Shown here in pieces: positions 45,601-60,600 of a DNA stretch of 64,000 bases. Under the pieces are notes generated by a model. It was not told the origin of the DNA. It saw only the letters and a list, made by a program, of their open reading frames with translations, and did no database searches. Position 1 is the stretch's first letter, and every line of letters begins with the position of its first letter. Origin of the DNA: Anodontia alba (Eukaryota; Mollusca; Bivalvia; Lucinida; Lucinidae); NCBI GenBank assembly GCA_964016985.1, contig OZ024824.1:120796951-120860950 (forward strand), written 5' to 3'. Made by a program: the position numbers and the translations under genes.

Positions 45601-48600
45601 AAGAAGATCCTGTGAAGTACCAGCAGGGAAAGAAGATCCTGTGACGTACCAGCAGGGAAAGAAGATCCTGTGAAGCTTCAGCAGGGACTGTGTGAAGCAC
45701 CAGCAGGGAATGAATATCCTGTGTAGCACCACCAGGGAAAGAAGATCCTGTGAAGCACTACCAGGGAACGAAGACCCTGTGAAGACCAGCAGGGAAATAA
45801 GACCCTGTGAAGTACCACCAGGGAAAGAAGACCCTGTCAAGTACCAGCAGGTAAAGAAGATCCTGTGAAGTACAGCAGGGAAAGAAGATCCTGTGAAGCA
45901 CCAGCAAGGACTGTGTGAAGCACCAGCAGGGAAAGGAGATCCTGTGTAGCACCAGCAGGGAAAGGATCCTGTGAAGCACCAGCAGAAACTGTGTAAAGCA
46001 CCAGCAGGGAAAGAAGATCCTGTGTAGCACCACCAGGGAAAGAAGACACTGTGAAGCACCAGCAGGGACTGTGTGAAGCACAAGCAGGGAAAGAAGATCC
46101 TGTGTAGCACCACCAGGGAAAGAAGACCCTGTGAAGCACCAACAGGGACTGTGTTAAACACCAGCAGGGAAAGAAGATCCTGTGTAGCACCACTAGGGAA
46201 AGAAGATCCTGTGAAGCACCAGCAGGGACTGTGTAAAGCACCAGCAAGGAAAGAAGATCCTGTGTAGCACCACCAGGGAAAGAAGATCCTGTGAAGCACC
46301 AGCAGGGACTGTGTAAAGCACCAGCAAGGAAAGAAGATCCTGTGTAGCACCACCAGGGAAAGTAGATCCTGTGTAGCACCAAGAGGGAAAGAAGATCCTG
46401 TGAAGCACTAACAGGGAAAGAAGATCCTGCAGAACTTGTCTATTTTTAGCCCTGGCAACCATTTTGTTCAGCTGAATGGACCCATTTAAGTAATTTTGGT
46501 GAAAAGGCATAAGAGGAACAGTTCTGTGAAATTATTTTGAAATCAGACCACTGGCCTAGGAGAAGATGGCTTTTAAATCTTAGCTCCAGATACTTTTCTT
46601 ATTTCTCCATGAAAACATATGCTGGGGATACTCAGGCAAGGTACTTCTAATGAGTACCACATCATATGTTTTCTTGGAGAAATAAGAAAAATACTTTTCG
46701 GTTGAAAAAAAGTGCCTTATCTGGAGCTATGACAATGACATAACTGTTAAACCAAACATGCTTCGAAAAACTGGGTCCTGGTGAGAAGGTGATACCTCAC
46801 AAAGATATAAAAATCAGCATATTATAACAGAAGGTTTATTCCTTATCATACTTGTCTTAGAGTTTCAACATATCACAAAAACATGACTATATAATTTTTA
46901 CACCCTTAAACCCCACTTTTATATAGTAAAACTGGGGTTTACAGGGGTATACATTATTTTTCTTATTTTGCTAAAAACATGCATTGTGGGTACTCCTTAA
47001 AACTGCCTCGCTGAGGTGGTTCTAATGAATATCTACACTCTATGTTTTGAGCAGAAATATGAAAAATATCAGTTTTTTTTATCTGAAAACTTACAGTTTT
47101 TTGGAGGTGAAATTTTCTATATATTTGAACAGCTGTGTTTTCGTAATGAGTCCATCTGACTACCTGTTCATGTGACTTAAAACCGCTAGATGAGTGGCAA
47201 CAGTATAGACACTAGTCAAATGCTACATTTTGCAATATCTGATCTGTGTCTGTAATATTTGCTCTGGCATGTCTGTCCCAATACTTACAGTAGGGTTAAT
47301 ATATTGTTTGTTTGTTTGTGTTGAGGTTTTACGGCCCAGTCAACCCAATGGGGTCATGTCGAGCGCGGTCAGTTTACCTAACCACACGTTTAGTCGGACC
47401 AGGAGGTCACGGGTTCAACCCCCACCGAGGTCGGCAACATTCTTTCGTGGAGATTGATCATGAAATATTTTCTACGGTCATTCTCTCCCTTCCACTGATT
47501 CAAGAAGGGCAGTTGTCAGTTTCTGGTGAAAGAATGTGCACAATACTGGTTAACCGCTTAGAGGACTAAGCCTGCCCAGTAAACGTGTGGTTAGGTAAAC
47601 TGACCGCGCTCGATATGACATTGTATGTGTCGTGTGAAGCCAAAGAGTGCCTACAGACATGCCCAAAATGCAGTTTCAGATCATCCTGTACATGGGCAAA
47701 ATATCATTCAGGGCCCAGTTGTTCAAAACTAATGATGTCGTTAGTTAATGTATCGTTAAAACTTTGATCATTAAGGCATATACGCTAATAGCTTTTGCAT
47801 TTTGCAAAAGCTACACACATTTTTTCAGCAAAAATACCTGTGAATTAGATATTGTACGTACTAGAACAGTTAACATTTTGACCATTAACAAGCTTGTTAA
47901 GCAAACAATGCTTTGAACAACTGGGCCCAGGCCTTTGTTCCCCATTTATACATTCTGTAGTAGCCAATGAATCTGTTAGCTGACAGTGAAGGTCATGATC
48001 AGACTGCACTGATGCACAGGCTGATCTGGGCCTTCAATATCCACATATGCCCAAAAACAGGTTTTTGCATGGTGTGGCCCTTATTACCTTCAACTACATA
48101 GAGTTTTGTGAGAGGGAATTCAATACTCTTTGCCAGGTCCTCTATCTGTGTCCTTAGTTCTCCATCTGGTAGGGGAGTGAACTTATCAAACAATGGGGCT
48201 ATATAATCAGCATAGACAGTGATCAAAAACTGAAACAGAAACCCAATAACAAAATGAAGACTCTAATCAGTCTGTGCCGTTGCACAGGCAGATCATTCTT
48301 TGTCATTAAGGGGACTAAAAACAACTGGAAGAGTTTTCTCCATTTTTTGACAAGGGAGACAACTGTGACTTTCTGTTTGCTCTCCAGTATAGGGGAAGCA
48401 AATGCTTTAATTTTACAGTTGAATCATTTTAAGATGGGAGAAAAAAGAATTTTGCATTCTTTGTAAAAATACCCATTCCCCTTTAAGGAGCCTCAGTATT
48501 TATCCTAAATATTGGGACCTGCCATAACTGTCCTAGAATATGATGTCCATTTTACTACATAAGGCAAAATAAAACAAGAGGGCCATGATGGCCCTGTAAT

Positions 48601-51600
48601 GCTAACCTGAGTATCATAGCCCTTTGAGAACCTGACCTAGAACTGATCAAGGCAAACATTCTGATCAAAATTCAAAATGATTATATTAACAAGTAGTTGC
48701 GGTCATGGTACCTAAGCCATAATCCAAACCCATAAATCCGTAAACGAATGACGAATCAGAATGTTCAGACCAACAGACATGGACCCCAGAATAAAGGGTA
48801 TAATCAGGCGTCCGCGGATAGTAAGCATTACTTGGTAAGCAAGCTTCGCCCACCATGCCCATAGGCCCAAACGAAGGGAATATCGGTAGAAGCATACGTC
48901 TGGGATTTTGGAAGTCTACTTATGGCGCGTCAGTGGCAAAAACATCAGAAACAATTCTGAAACTGCCACATTGTAGGGATTGACCAGATCATGATATCTC
49001 CCATAGAACTTCGTAAGTGTTGCTACCAGTTTGGTTTTTTGATACCCCTGGCTCAACAACTTAGTAGTGAGCACAAGTAAGACAATGTAGCATGTCTAAT
49101 GGACTGTGAAATAGAGGTCAAGGTCAAATATGGATGACTGCACTCAAGAGGCCATGCTAAGATGTATGCATGTACTAAGTATCACTGGCTGTAGGAGCAA
49201 CAGTTACTGAGAAACTGACCTAAACACAAACACTTTACAAGTACCAAATATCACTCTGTAGGACCAATAATTACTGAGAAACTGACCTAAATGGAAAAAC
49301 TTACCAATGTCACAGGACAGTGAAATATATGTCAATTAGAAATCATCAAGACAAACATTTTGAGCAAGATTTATGATGATCACTTCAAAAATGTGACCTT
49401 TAAATCGTCAACAAGGTTTTCCTTTGATTTGGCCTGGTGTCCTAGTTTCTGATATCAAGTGACCCAGTTTTAAACTAGACCTAGAAATCATCAAGACAAA
49501 CATTTTGAACAACATTTATGATGATGATTATTTAAAACAAATGTGACCTCTGGAGTGTTAACATGGTTTTCCTTTGATTTGGCCTGGTGACCTAGTTTTT
49601 TATCCCATGTGACCCAGTTTCAAACCTGACTTAGAAATCATCAAGACAAACATTTTGGGCAAGATTCATGATGATTGCTTCAAAAATGTGACCTCTAGAG
49701 TGTTAACAAGGTCTTCCTTTGATTTGGCCTGGTGACCTAGGTTTTAACTCCAAGTGACCCAGTTTCAAACTTGACCTAGAAATCATCAAGACAAACATTT
49801 TGAGCAAGATTCATGATGATTGCTTCATAAATGTGAACACTAGAGTATTAACAAGGTTTTACACTGATGTAGCCAGGTGACCTAGTTTTTGACCCCACAT
49901 GACCCAGTTTTGAACTTGACCTAGAAATCATCAAGACAAACATGTTGAGCAAGATTCATGATGACTGCTTCAAAAATGTGACCGCTAGAGTGTTCACAAG
50001 GTTTTCCTTTGATTTGGCCTGGTGACCTAGTTTTTGATCCCAAGTGACCCATTTTCGAACTGATCTAGAACTCATCAAGACAAAATTCCGAGCAAGATTC
50101 ATGATGACTGCTTCAAAAATGTGACGCTAGAGTGTTAACAAGGTTTTCCTTTGATTTGGCCTGGTGACCTAGTTTTTGACCCCAAGTGACCCAGTTTCCA
50201 ACTTGACCTAGAAATCATCAAGACAAACAATTTGAGCCAGATTCATGATGACGCTTGAAAAATGTGACTGCTAGAGTGTTAACAAGGTTTTTCGCTGATT
50301 TGGCCAGGTGACCTAGTTTTTGACCCCACGTGACCCAGTTTCCAACCTGACATAGCAATCATCAAGACAAACATTTTGAGCAAGATTCATGATGACTGTT
50401 TCAAAAATGTGACTGCTAGAGTGTTAACAAGGTTTTATGCTGATTTGGCCTGGTGACCTAGTTTTTGACCACAAGTGACCCAGTTTCAAACTTGCCCTAG
50501 AACTAATCAAGACAAACACTTTGAGCAAGATTCATGATGATTGCTGCAAAAATGTAACCGCTAGAGTGTTAACAAGGTTTTCCTTTGATTTGGCCTGGTG
50601 AACTAGTTTTTAACCCCAAGTGACCCAGTTTCAAATTTGACCTAGAAATCATCAAGGCAGACATTTTGAGCAATATTCATGATGATTGCTTCAAAAATGT
50701 GACCTCTAGAGTGTTAACAAGGTTTTCATTTGATTTGACCTGGTGACCTAGTTTTTGACCCCAAGTGACCCAGTATCAAACCTGACCTAGATTTAATAGG
50801 GGCAAACATTCTGGGCAAGTTTCATCAAGATTGGGTCAAAACTGTGACCTCTAGAGTGTTAACAAACTAATTGGTGACAACGGACGATGGACTACGGACG
50901 ACGGATGGAGGGTGATCACAATAGCTCATCCTGAGCTTTTGCTGAGGTGAGCTAAAAATATGTGTGTTTAGGGTAACATGTAAGAATAAAATAGGTAGGG
51001 TAGATAGGAACTTTTTTTTTTTTTTTTTTTTTTTACATTTTTTTTTTTTTTTTTTGTTTTATGTAGAATTATACCATAATTACCAGATGTATTTGGACTT
51101 AGCAGCATAATTCACATAAAATTTTGTCCTTTGATGTAACTTAATAGAATGGCAAACAGTGCAGACTCTGATCAAACTGCTCCTATAAGAGCAGTCTGAT
51201 CTGGGTCTACACTGTTTGCCCATACCTACTTATCCAAATATTTAGCATGAATATTTTATCCCATTAATACCTATTTTTTTTTCTTTCTTTTTTTTTTGAG
51301 AAAACATGAAAAAATGTACTGATGAAGTTTCATTAAAATGTCTTAAACAGTTATAGAGCTGACATGAAATTACTATAAAGGAGAATAACTCCAAAAAATG
51401 TATAGATAAGAGTTACAGTTCTTGTTTTCTGCATGTCGTCTGATGATGCTTTATATTTCTATGAAGTTTCACAAAAATATCTCGAACGGTTTTCAAGTTA
51501 TAGAGCGGACACAAAATTACCACTGTGCAATTTCAAAGGGGAATAACTCCAAAACTATATAGACAATAGTCATGGTTTTTGTGTTCTGCGTGTCGTCTGA

Positions 51601-54600
51601 TGGTGTTTTATATTTCTATGAAGTTTCATGAAAATATCTTGAACGGTTTTCAAGATATGGAGCAGACATGAATTTACCATTGTCAAATTTCAAAGGGGAA
51701 GAACTCCAAAACAATATGGATAAGAGTTATGGTTCTTGTGTTCTGCATGTCGTCTGATGATAATTTATATTTCTATGAAGTTTCATGAAAATATCTTGAA
51801 GGGTTTTCAAGTTATAGATCGGACATGATTGTGTGGCGGACGGACAGACAACCGAGGCAAAAACAATATGTCTCAACCCCTGTTACAGGAGACATAATTT
51901 AATAACAGCTTGATTACTATATTTACCCTTAACTCTTTACCATACAGGTCCTAAAATTTGAAAAAAATCTACATTTGTATTTTACTACCTGTTGATGTGT
52001 CTAAAACAGTACTCGATGAGTGGCAAACAGTGTAGACCCTGATCACAGGCCATCTGATCTGGGTCTACAATATTTGCTCAGCCTGTCTGTCCCAATATTT
52101 AGGGTTATTACACTAGTTTATGTTCTAAATATCTGTTAGTCTCAGATCTCAATCGCCTAATAACAACAGTGATTACCCAGACAAACCTGTGCATCCATAC
52201 AGTCAACCAGACCAACCTGTGCATCCATACAGTCAACCAGACCAACCTGTGCATCCATACAGTCAACCAGACCAACCTGTGCATCCATACAGTCAACCAG
52301 ACCAACCTGTGCATCCATACAGTCAACCAGACAAACCTGTGCATCCATACAGTCAACCAGACAAACCTGTGCATCCATACAGTCAACCAGACCAACCTGT
52401 GCATCCATACAGTCAACCAGACCAACCTGTGCATCCATACAGTCAACCAGACCAACCTGTGCATCCATACAGTCAACCAGACAAACCTGTGCATCCATAC
52501 AGTCAACCAGACCAACCTGTGCATCCATACAGTCAACCAGACCAACCTGTGCATCCATACAGTCAACCAGACAAACCTGTGCATCCATACAGTCAACCAG
52601 ACAAACCTGTGCATCCATACAGTCAACCAGACAAACCTGTGCATCCATACAGTCAACCAGACCAACCTGTGCATCCATACAGTCAACCAGACCAACCTGT
52701 GCATCCATACAGTCAACCAGACCAACCTGTGCATCCATACAGTCAACCAGACCAACCTGTGCATCCATACAGTCAACCAGACCAACCTGTGCATCCATAC
52801 AGTCAACCAGACCAACCTGTGCATCCATACAGTCAACCAGACAAACCTGTGCATCCATACAGTCAACCAGACCAACCTGTGCATCCATACAGTCAACCAG
52901 ACCAACCTGTGCATCCATACAGTCAACCAGACCAACCTGTGCATCCATACAGTCAACCAGACCAACCTGTGCATCCATACAGTCAACCAGACCAACCTGT
53001 GCATCCATACAGTCAACCAGACCAACCTGTGCATCCATACAGTCAACCAGACAAACCTGTGCATCCATACAGTCAACCAGACCAACCTGTGCATCCATAC
53101 AGTCAACCAGACCAACCTGTGCATCCATACAGTCAACCAGACAAACCTGTGCATCCATACAGTCAACCAGACCAACCTGTGCATCCATACAGTCAACCAG
53201 ACCAACCTGTGCATCCATACAGTCAACCAGACAAACCTGTGCATCCATACAGTCAACCAGACCAACCTGTGCATCCATACAGTCAACCAGACCAACCTGT
53301 GCATCCATACAGTCAACCAGACCAACCTGTGCATCCATACAGTCAACCAGACAAACCTGTGCATCCATACAGTCAACCAGACAAACCTGTGCATCCATAC
53401 AGTCAACCAGACCAACCTGTGCATCCATACAGTCAACCAGACAAACCTGTGCATCCATACAGTCAACCAGACAAACCTGTGCATCCATCTGGCCTGGGAC
53501 TTCATTGTTCACACACAATAACTTGACAATAAGGAATCTGAATAGTGAAGGGCAAAAATTTTGTGCAAGTTATGAATACTGGTCAAAGTCTTTTCTGTGT
53601 GTATATGACATAGGGCATTTTATCTGTAGATACAGGGCCCAGTTGTTCAAAGCGTCGTTAGCTTAACGAGCTCGTTAAGGGTCATTTCGTTAACTGTTTT
53701 AGCAGATTCAATATACAATATTTTGATATTTTTTGCTGAAAAAATGTGAGTAGCTTTTTCAGCATATTTGCGTATCACTCGATTAAAATTTTAACGAATC
53801 GTTAACTAACGATATCGTTAGCTTTGAACAACTGGGCCCAGATTGCTTACGTCCATAAGAGTTTTTTCTCCAAGAACTAGGTTTTGTCATGAAACATTTA
53901 AATTTAAGTAAATTACAGTACAGTAAGATGGTTCATTATAAGATGATTCCGGATATACGACAGTTTAAAGGCAGACCCTAAAAGGGTTGTATCTAAACAT
54001 AAATGTATACATTATATAGAATAAAAGCACCGCAAGCATAATACCCCGCCATGGCAATTATTTGTATTAAAGTTATCGTTGCGAAAATGTCTGGAAAGAA
54101 AATGACAGAGGGACAGATAACAATCCTAAACCAGATTTTGATAATATCAATGCATACAGGCTTTCAAGTTCCCTCCAGTGAAAAAGTAGGGATAAAGTAG
54201 GGCTCAAAATTTTGAAAAAGTAGGGCAAAAGTAGGAATTTAAATCAAGAAAAGTAGGGATAGTAAGGATGTTCTGAGTGTTTTCAGACTTAGAAAAAGAT
54301 AAAATAAGTAGTTTTCTCTGAACAATAACACTATATCACCATGGTAAGGAAATACCAAAATAAATGTTCCAAAAAAAGAGTTACAACTGAAGTAAAAATA
54401 TTTCATAAACTTCTGCATCATGACTGCTCAGATTAAGTTGATCCAACTTTTACAAACTTCGAGCCAGGGAGGAAATAAATTACAATTTTTGGTCACTTCA
54501 AGCATTTTTGGACTAAAAAGTAGGGATAGTAGGGCATTTTCAGAAAAAAAGTAGGGAAAAGTAGGAACACAAAAAAAAGCAGGGAAAAGTAGGAATAGTA

Positions 54601-57600
54601 GGAAAAGAGGGCCCGCTTGAAAGCCTGTGCAGCATATAGCAAGTTTGGTTAAAAGGCGTTGTTATTTACTCAAGTTATCATCCAGAAATGAAAATATGGG
54701 TGTGTCTCGGGCAGATAACTCCGTAAAAATTTGACGAAATTTGCCCATTAGCAATCCCAAACCAGATCTCCTTAATGTCAATGCATATAGCAAGTTTGGT
54801 GAAAATCCCTTGTTATTTACTCAAGTTATCGTCCGGAAACGTAAATATCGGCATGTCTCGGGCAGAAAACTCAAAAAAAATTTGACGAAATTTACCCATT
54901 AGCAATCCCAAACCAGATCTCCTTTATGTCAATGCATATAGCAAATTTGGTGCAAATCCCTTGTTATTTACTCAAGTTATACTCCGGAAACAAATATATG
55001 TGCATGTCTCAAGCAGATAATTTCGTAAAAATTTGACAAAATTTGCCCATTAGCAATCCCAAACCAGATCTCCACCATATCAATGCACATACCAAGTTTG
55101 GTGAAAATCCATCGATGTTTACTCAAGTTATCATCCGGAAACGAAAAATGGAAAGAGGGACGGACACACGGACGACCAACGTGAAACCATAATACCCCAC
55201 CACCATTGTGTGGCGGGGTATAAAAATGACAACAATGTATAGATTATATAGAAAAATGACCATTTATGGTCATTTTTCTATATAATCTATACATTTTATA
55301 CAAACAAAAATGTATATATTATATAGAAAAATGACAAAAATGTATAGATTATCTTGAAAAATGACCATTTATGGTCAATTTTCTATATAATCTATACATT
55401 TTTGTTTGGATACAACATAGTTGTTCAGCTAACACAGTTTTTACTTCGGATCCCAGCTATAGTGCTATAAAGATGTTGGAGTGTATGTTTTTATCACGTT
55501 TATATATTTCATTTCATATGGTATTTGTTATTTTATTTCTAATACCACATGTGTCTAATGAGCTACAATATCTAAGATAAGGGTAAAATAAGGCCTTTAT
55601 TGTATGAGACTATTTTTTCATCTGCTTTGATATAGCTATTCTCAAAACAGGTAAAGGTGTGCTATTTGTTCTATACCAATTCCACTCAGACCACCAGTCA
55701 GTCATAAAACTTTGGCTTCTTTTATAATATACATATAGATTCAGCACTGGGTGGTTCAATTTTTTCATGTTTGTTTGAGGTGTCCAGAAAACATTTTACT
55801 CTATTTGGATATCTTGGCCCCCTTGTTCAAAACTAACGATGTCGTCAGTTAACATATCTTTAAAAATTTTATCATTAAATATGGCACAGATGGTAATATT
55901 TTGCTGAAAAAATGTGAGTAGCTTTTGCATTTGCAAAAGCTACTCACATTTTTTTTTTTCAGCAAAATTACCTGTGAATTAGATATTGTACTAACTAGAG
56001 CAGTTAACATTTTGACCACTAATGAGCTCGTTAAGCTAACGATGCTTTGAACAACTGGGCCCATAACTTCTTATTGTACTTTCCTAAAAATTGAACAACT
56101 CACTCCATTTTACCACCTAATGATTGGTCTAAAATGTTTTGGCTAAATGGCAAACTGTGCAGACCCAGATCAAACTGCTCCTTTGGGTCTACAACGGCTT
56201 GTTCAGGCTGTCCCTCCAAATATGTTGAGTAAATACAGTACTTATCAGAAAGTAATACCCATTTGACCCTAATTACTTACCAAAGCTACAATGAGAAGAA
56301 AGACCCAGACATATATGAAGAAATAGTCTCCTCCTATTTTGATGATGTAGATCAGGAGTGCTGTGATTGGTAGAGCTATCGCCATGGATACCAGAAACTT
56401 TTTTACCTGATCCTTTGCAAAGAAACCAGGTGTCTGTACAAAAAAACAAAATAAAACAAAAAAACATTAACCCTTCTCTTGCTGAACACGACACGCCCTG
56501 TCTTAGCAAACAGTGTAGATCCAGATCAGTTGGCTTCTGAAGAAGCCAACTGATCTGGATCTGCACTGTTTGTCATTAAATATGTGAATTTCTATCAAAA
56601 ACCCAGATCAAGTAATCTGATTGGCTGGAAATTAGAAGTGGGCGTGGCATCTTAATTTATTCAGCATGACAAGGGTTAAAGTTAATACCATAATGGTTTT
56701 AATTTTTTGTATTTCTTACCCCTTGCCATGCTGAATAAATTAAGATGCCATGCCCACTTCTAATTTTTAGACAAACAGATTACTTGATCCAGGTTGTTGA
56801 TAAAATTTGCACATATTTAATGACAGTGTAGATCCAGATCAGTTGGCGTCTTCAGAAGCCAACTGGTCAGGATCTACACTGTTTGCAAAGGCAGGGTATA
56901 TCAGAGTTCAGAAAGAAGAGGATTAATACGAGGGTCCTGCAAAAAGTTTTGTCATTGGGTCCAGATTACTTCAGTGCTACGTTTTATAAAACATATTTTG
57001 CCATGCTGAATAAATTAAGATGCCATGCCCACTTCTACTTTTTAGACAAACAGATTACTTGATCCAGGTTGTTGATAAAATTTGCACATACAGTGTAGCT
57101 ACAATACATCGCGGTCTGTTATTTCGCGAAATCCAGTATATCGCGAATAGGCCATGGCTCCCAAATTTTCCATAAGCAAAAAAAAAAAAAAAAAATTTAA
57201 AAACATAAAATGTTTGTTGATTTATTTAACTTCAGAAAAAAAAAAAAAAAAAAAAACGCGTTCCGCCTCCGGTAATTGATTTTTCGTGCCTATCCCGACG
57301 CTAGGTCGCGCGCCAGGTATTATATGATAAACAATCCACTTAGTGTCAATCAGCGCACACGTTGATTATAATTGGCAAACAATAAATTATATCGCCGTAA
57401 TTGTCGTAATCATTATCATCATTTAGTACATAGATCTACTCAATGCTCAATGAGTCAATGATGCCCACAAACTAATTTTGCTCAGCAGGGGAAAATGGTC
57501 CACCTCCTTTTCAACACCAGCAAATTTTACAAGACAGTAGTCTTACGATGTTTCTGTCCAACATACACAGATCGTAGTCCGCTTATTTTACACTTCTGTA

Positions 57601-60600
57601 GATATAAATATTTCAGAAGAAAACAACTGCGTCAAAAAAACAAAAACAAACAATAAAAAAATAAATAAAAAGAAATTAGCTTTGTTTTTTTTTGCGCCTG
57701 CAATATAAGCCAAGGGAAGCAACTCAAGTTATCTTAGCACAATTGAGTAACTTCCCTTTGCCAGAGTATCCAAAATGGCGTCCTAAATTGTCAATCCGAT
57801 GATTTCTTGTATTCAAACATAGTTTATCAGCTGGTTTCGATTGGAATTACTTGTTAAACATAGCACACCATTGTAAATTATTCCATTGAGCAATTCTAAT
57901 CCAATTTTAATTAGGAAATATGGTGACAACATAACTGAATGCCATTTATCCGTGATGTCTCAGCAAACTACCACAGCGACAAACCGAGCGAGTGTTATGC
58001 ACGCCGTTATACATGCATGGTACATGTCGGGACTTATATCGCGCTCCGACCACATCGCGGTTTCAGGGTTATGGACCCGCAGTACCGCGATATATTGGAG
58101 CTACACTGTATTTAATGACAAACAGTGTAGATCCAGATCAGTTGGCTTCTTCAGAAGCCAACTGGTCATGATCTACACTGTTTGCAAAGGCAGGGTATAT
58201 CAGAGTTCAGAAGGAAGAGGGTTAATACGAGGGTCCTGCAAAAAGTTTTGTCACTGGGTTCAGATTACTTCAGTGCTACGTTTTATCAAACATATTTTTA
58301 TTACAAACCTTCAAAGTATTCCCCCTTTACTGAAACACATTTTTGTAACCTTTTTACGCAGTCGTGAAAAGCAGATAAATAGTCTTCTTTTGGTATCTGT
58401 TGGAGACACTGATAAATAGCGCTGCCAAGAGAACTTCTAGACGTATACTTATTTCCAGAAAGCATTTTCTTAAGCCTTGGAAATAAAAAGAAGTCACAGG
58501 GACTCAGGTCAGGTGAATAAGGTAGATGGTTTAAAACTTTCACCTTTTCAGAAGCCAAAAAAGACTTAACAACCTCACACTTATGAGAGGAGGCATTGTC
58601 ATGTAAAAGGTGGACTCCTGACCATCCTTTGCTTGGTTGTTTCTTATTGTAAAACTCTTTCACTTTCTTCAGTATAGAATTCTTGTAGGATCAGCCAGTG
58701 ACTGTATGACCAGATGGACAAGGCACTTGAATGACTGGCCCACTTGAATTAAAGAAAATTGCGTACAACATCTTTTTCGAACTTATGGTTCTCTTGGCAA
58801 TACATGGGCGTTTTTGATCTTTTCGCTTCCATTGCTTATTATCAGCCCTTCTTTGTGGCTCGAACATGTGCAACCAGGTTTCATCACCTGTTAGCAAGTT
58901 AGAAATAACCCGACTATTACAGCCTTTGTATGTTTTCAAAAGTTCCCAGGCATATTTAAGGCGTTGTGTCTTTTGCTCCTCAGCGAGCAAATGAGGTACT
59001 CACCTAGCGCAAACCTTTCTCAGGTCCGAACGCTTTTTCAGAATTGTTTGCACACTGCCTTCTGATATGTCAGTACAACTAGCTATATCTCTGACAGACA
59101 ATCGCATATCCTGTTTGACCACAATCTTTACAGCAGCGATGTTAGCCTTGGTTACAGAGGTTTTAGGCTTTCCAGGACGAGTATCATCTTCAACAGAAAA
59201 TTTCCCAGCTTTAAAAGCTTTAACCCACCTAAAAACTGTGCGCATTGAAATGGTCTGAGGTCCATATATACCACATAATTCATTAAAATCTGCTTTGAAT
59301 CTATATTAAGCCTAATGCGGCATTTAATATAGCTACGAATTTCAGTCTTCTGGTCCATGTTCCAATGTAACAAGTAAATTGGTCAGTGTATATGACTGCA
59401 TCTATTTCAATTTGAAATAACTCGGTCAGTTGGAAAGCAATTTGCATGAAATAAACGTTAGCTATTCAACACACCATTCAAGCACAGTGAAGCATTTTAA
59501 AATATACCTGGGATAAAAAACCAAGGAAGCCTATTAGTGACAGAACTTTTCGCATGATCCTCGTCTTGGAGAAATTTAGCAGAATGACACGACATTTTTT
59601 TAAAGAAACAGAACAGCTCTAGCTGTGAATTGTTGAGTAAAAAATCATTGGTTGGAGGTTAGTTGTAATGGAGATCAAATTACAAGCGCACAGCATGAGT
59701 GATTTATCTACTTACAATTGACCAACCAACTGTCATTTATTACTCAACACTTCATGCACTAGAGCAGTTCTGTTTCAATTTCAACACACCAAAAAAAGAC
59801 AAAATTGCCTTTGATTCCTACAGATTCTGCCAACCTTCAGCCATTGTTTGACAAAACCCCGCCAACTTCTTTGACTGTAACACATCATTTATGTCTGTTT
59901 GTAACATATCTAGGGCAAGAAATGGTGTTGCACAGTCTAACATTCAGGAAACTGCAAATACAGTCAATCCTCTTTATACCGACACTCGATACAATGACAA
60001 AATTCATTATAATGACAATTTGAATGTCACGAAACCTTCGCTCATGAAATGACATTTAATGAGAACTTATGCAAAAACATTGCATTAAAACTTCAAGTAA
60101 CATATGTTTTGGATATTTTTTTAGAATTGCCTCACTGAGGCAATTCAAACAAATATCCAAAATATATGTTCTATGAGTAAATAAGAATAAAACAAGGTCT
60201 TTCTTACATATCATTCTGTCCATTAAGGATTCTTTACAACAGTGAATTCATTTTAATGGCAAAATGTTTGGGAACAAATGCTGTTGTTGTAACGAGGGTT
60301 TACTGTAACATCAGAAAAAGTCTTAAAACCGTCACAAAACGGGGGCTCTTCACGTCATGCTCTTCCGCCCAGTGATTTGTTGCAGAATAGAAACACAGTT
60401 TATTTCCGTTACCTATACAGGTGTGCTGTGTTAGAATTTGTATTTACACATAGCTCTAACTAGAGAGAGTATACAGAAGAAGAACGTTTTTGCACTAAAC
60501 ATATCTTGTAAGGACTGGTACTCACTGGAATCCCTTCAACATATCTCTTGATAAGATGCGTTTTTCAATCCAAAAGTATTGATATTTTTCTTGCTTCTCC

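Noticed and set aside
45455..46510. Long minus-strand frames rich in F, W, C, L
   Set aside because: They are by-products of the degenerate minisatellite at 45487-46437; several overlapping frames are open at once.
47312..47569. 85-codon frame and its antisense relative at 44020-44205
   Set aside because: Both are translations of the tRNA-derived SINE (the peptide GHGF-P-RGRQHSF recurs in both).
52178..53488. CRISPR array
   Set aside because: The 30-bp units abut without spacers, and the surrounding DNA is animal with introns.
52108..53526. Four long open frames (445-465 codons) on both strands
   Set aside because: All are readings of the 30-bp minisatellite, whose period is a multiple of three and has no stop in those frames. 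There is no splice context, signal peptide or unique sequence. The decapeptide recalls mussel adhesive repeats, but only superficially.
57886..58419. 177-codon plus-strand frame
   Set aside because: It crosses the end of the pogo-like element, a hairpin MITE and the antisense of the mariner transposase; no unit of it is gene-like.
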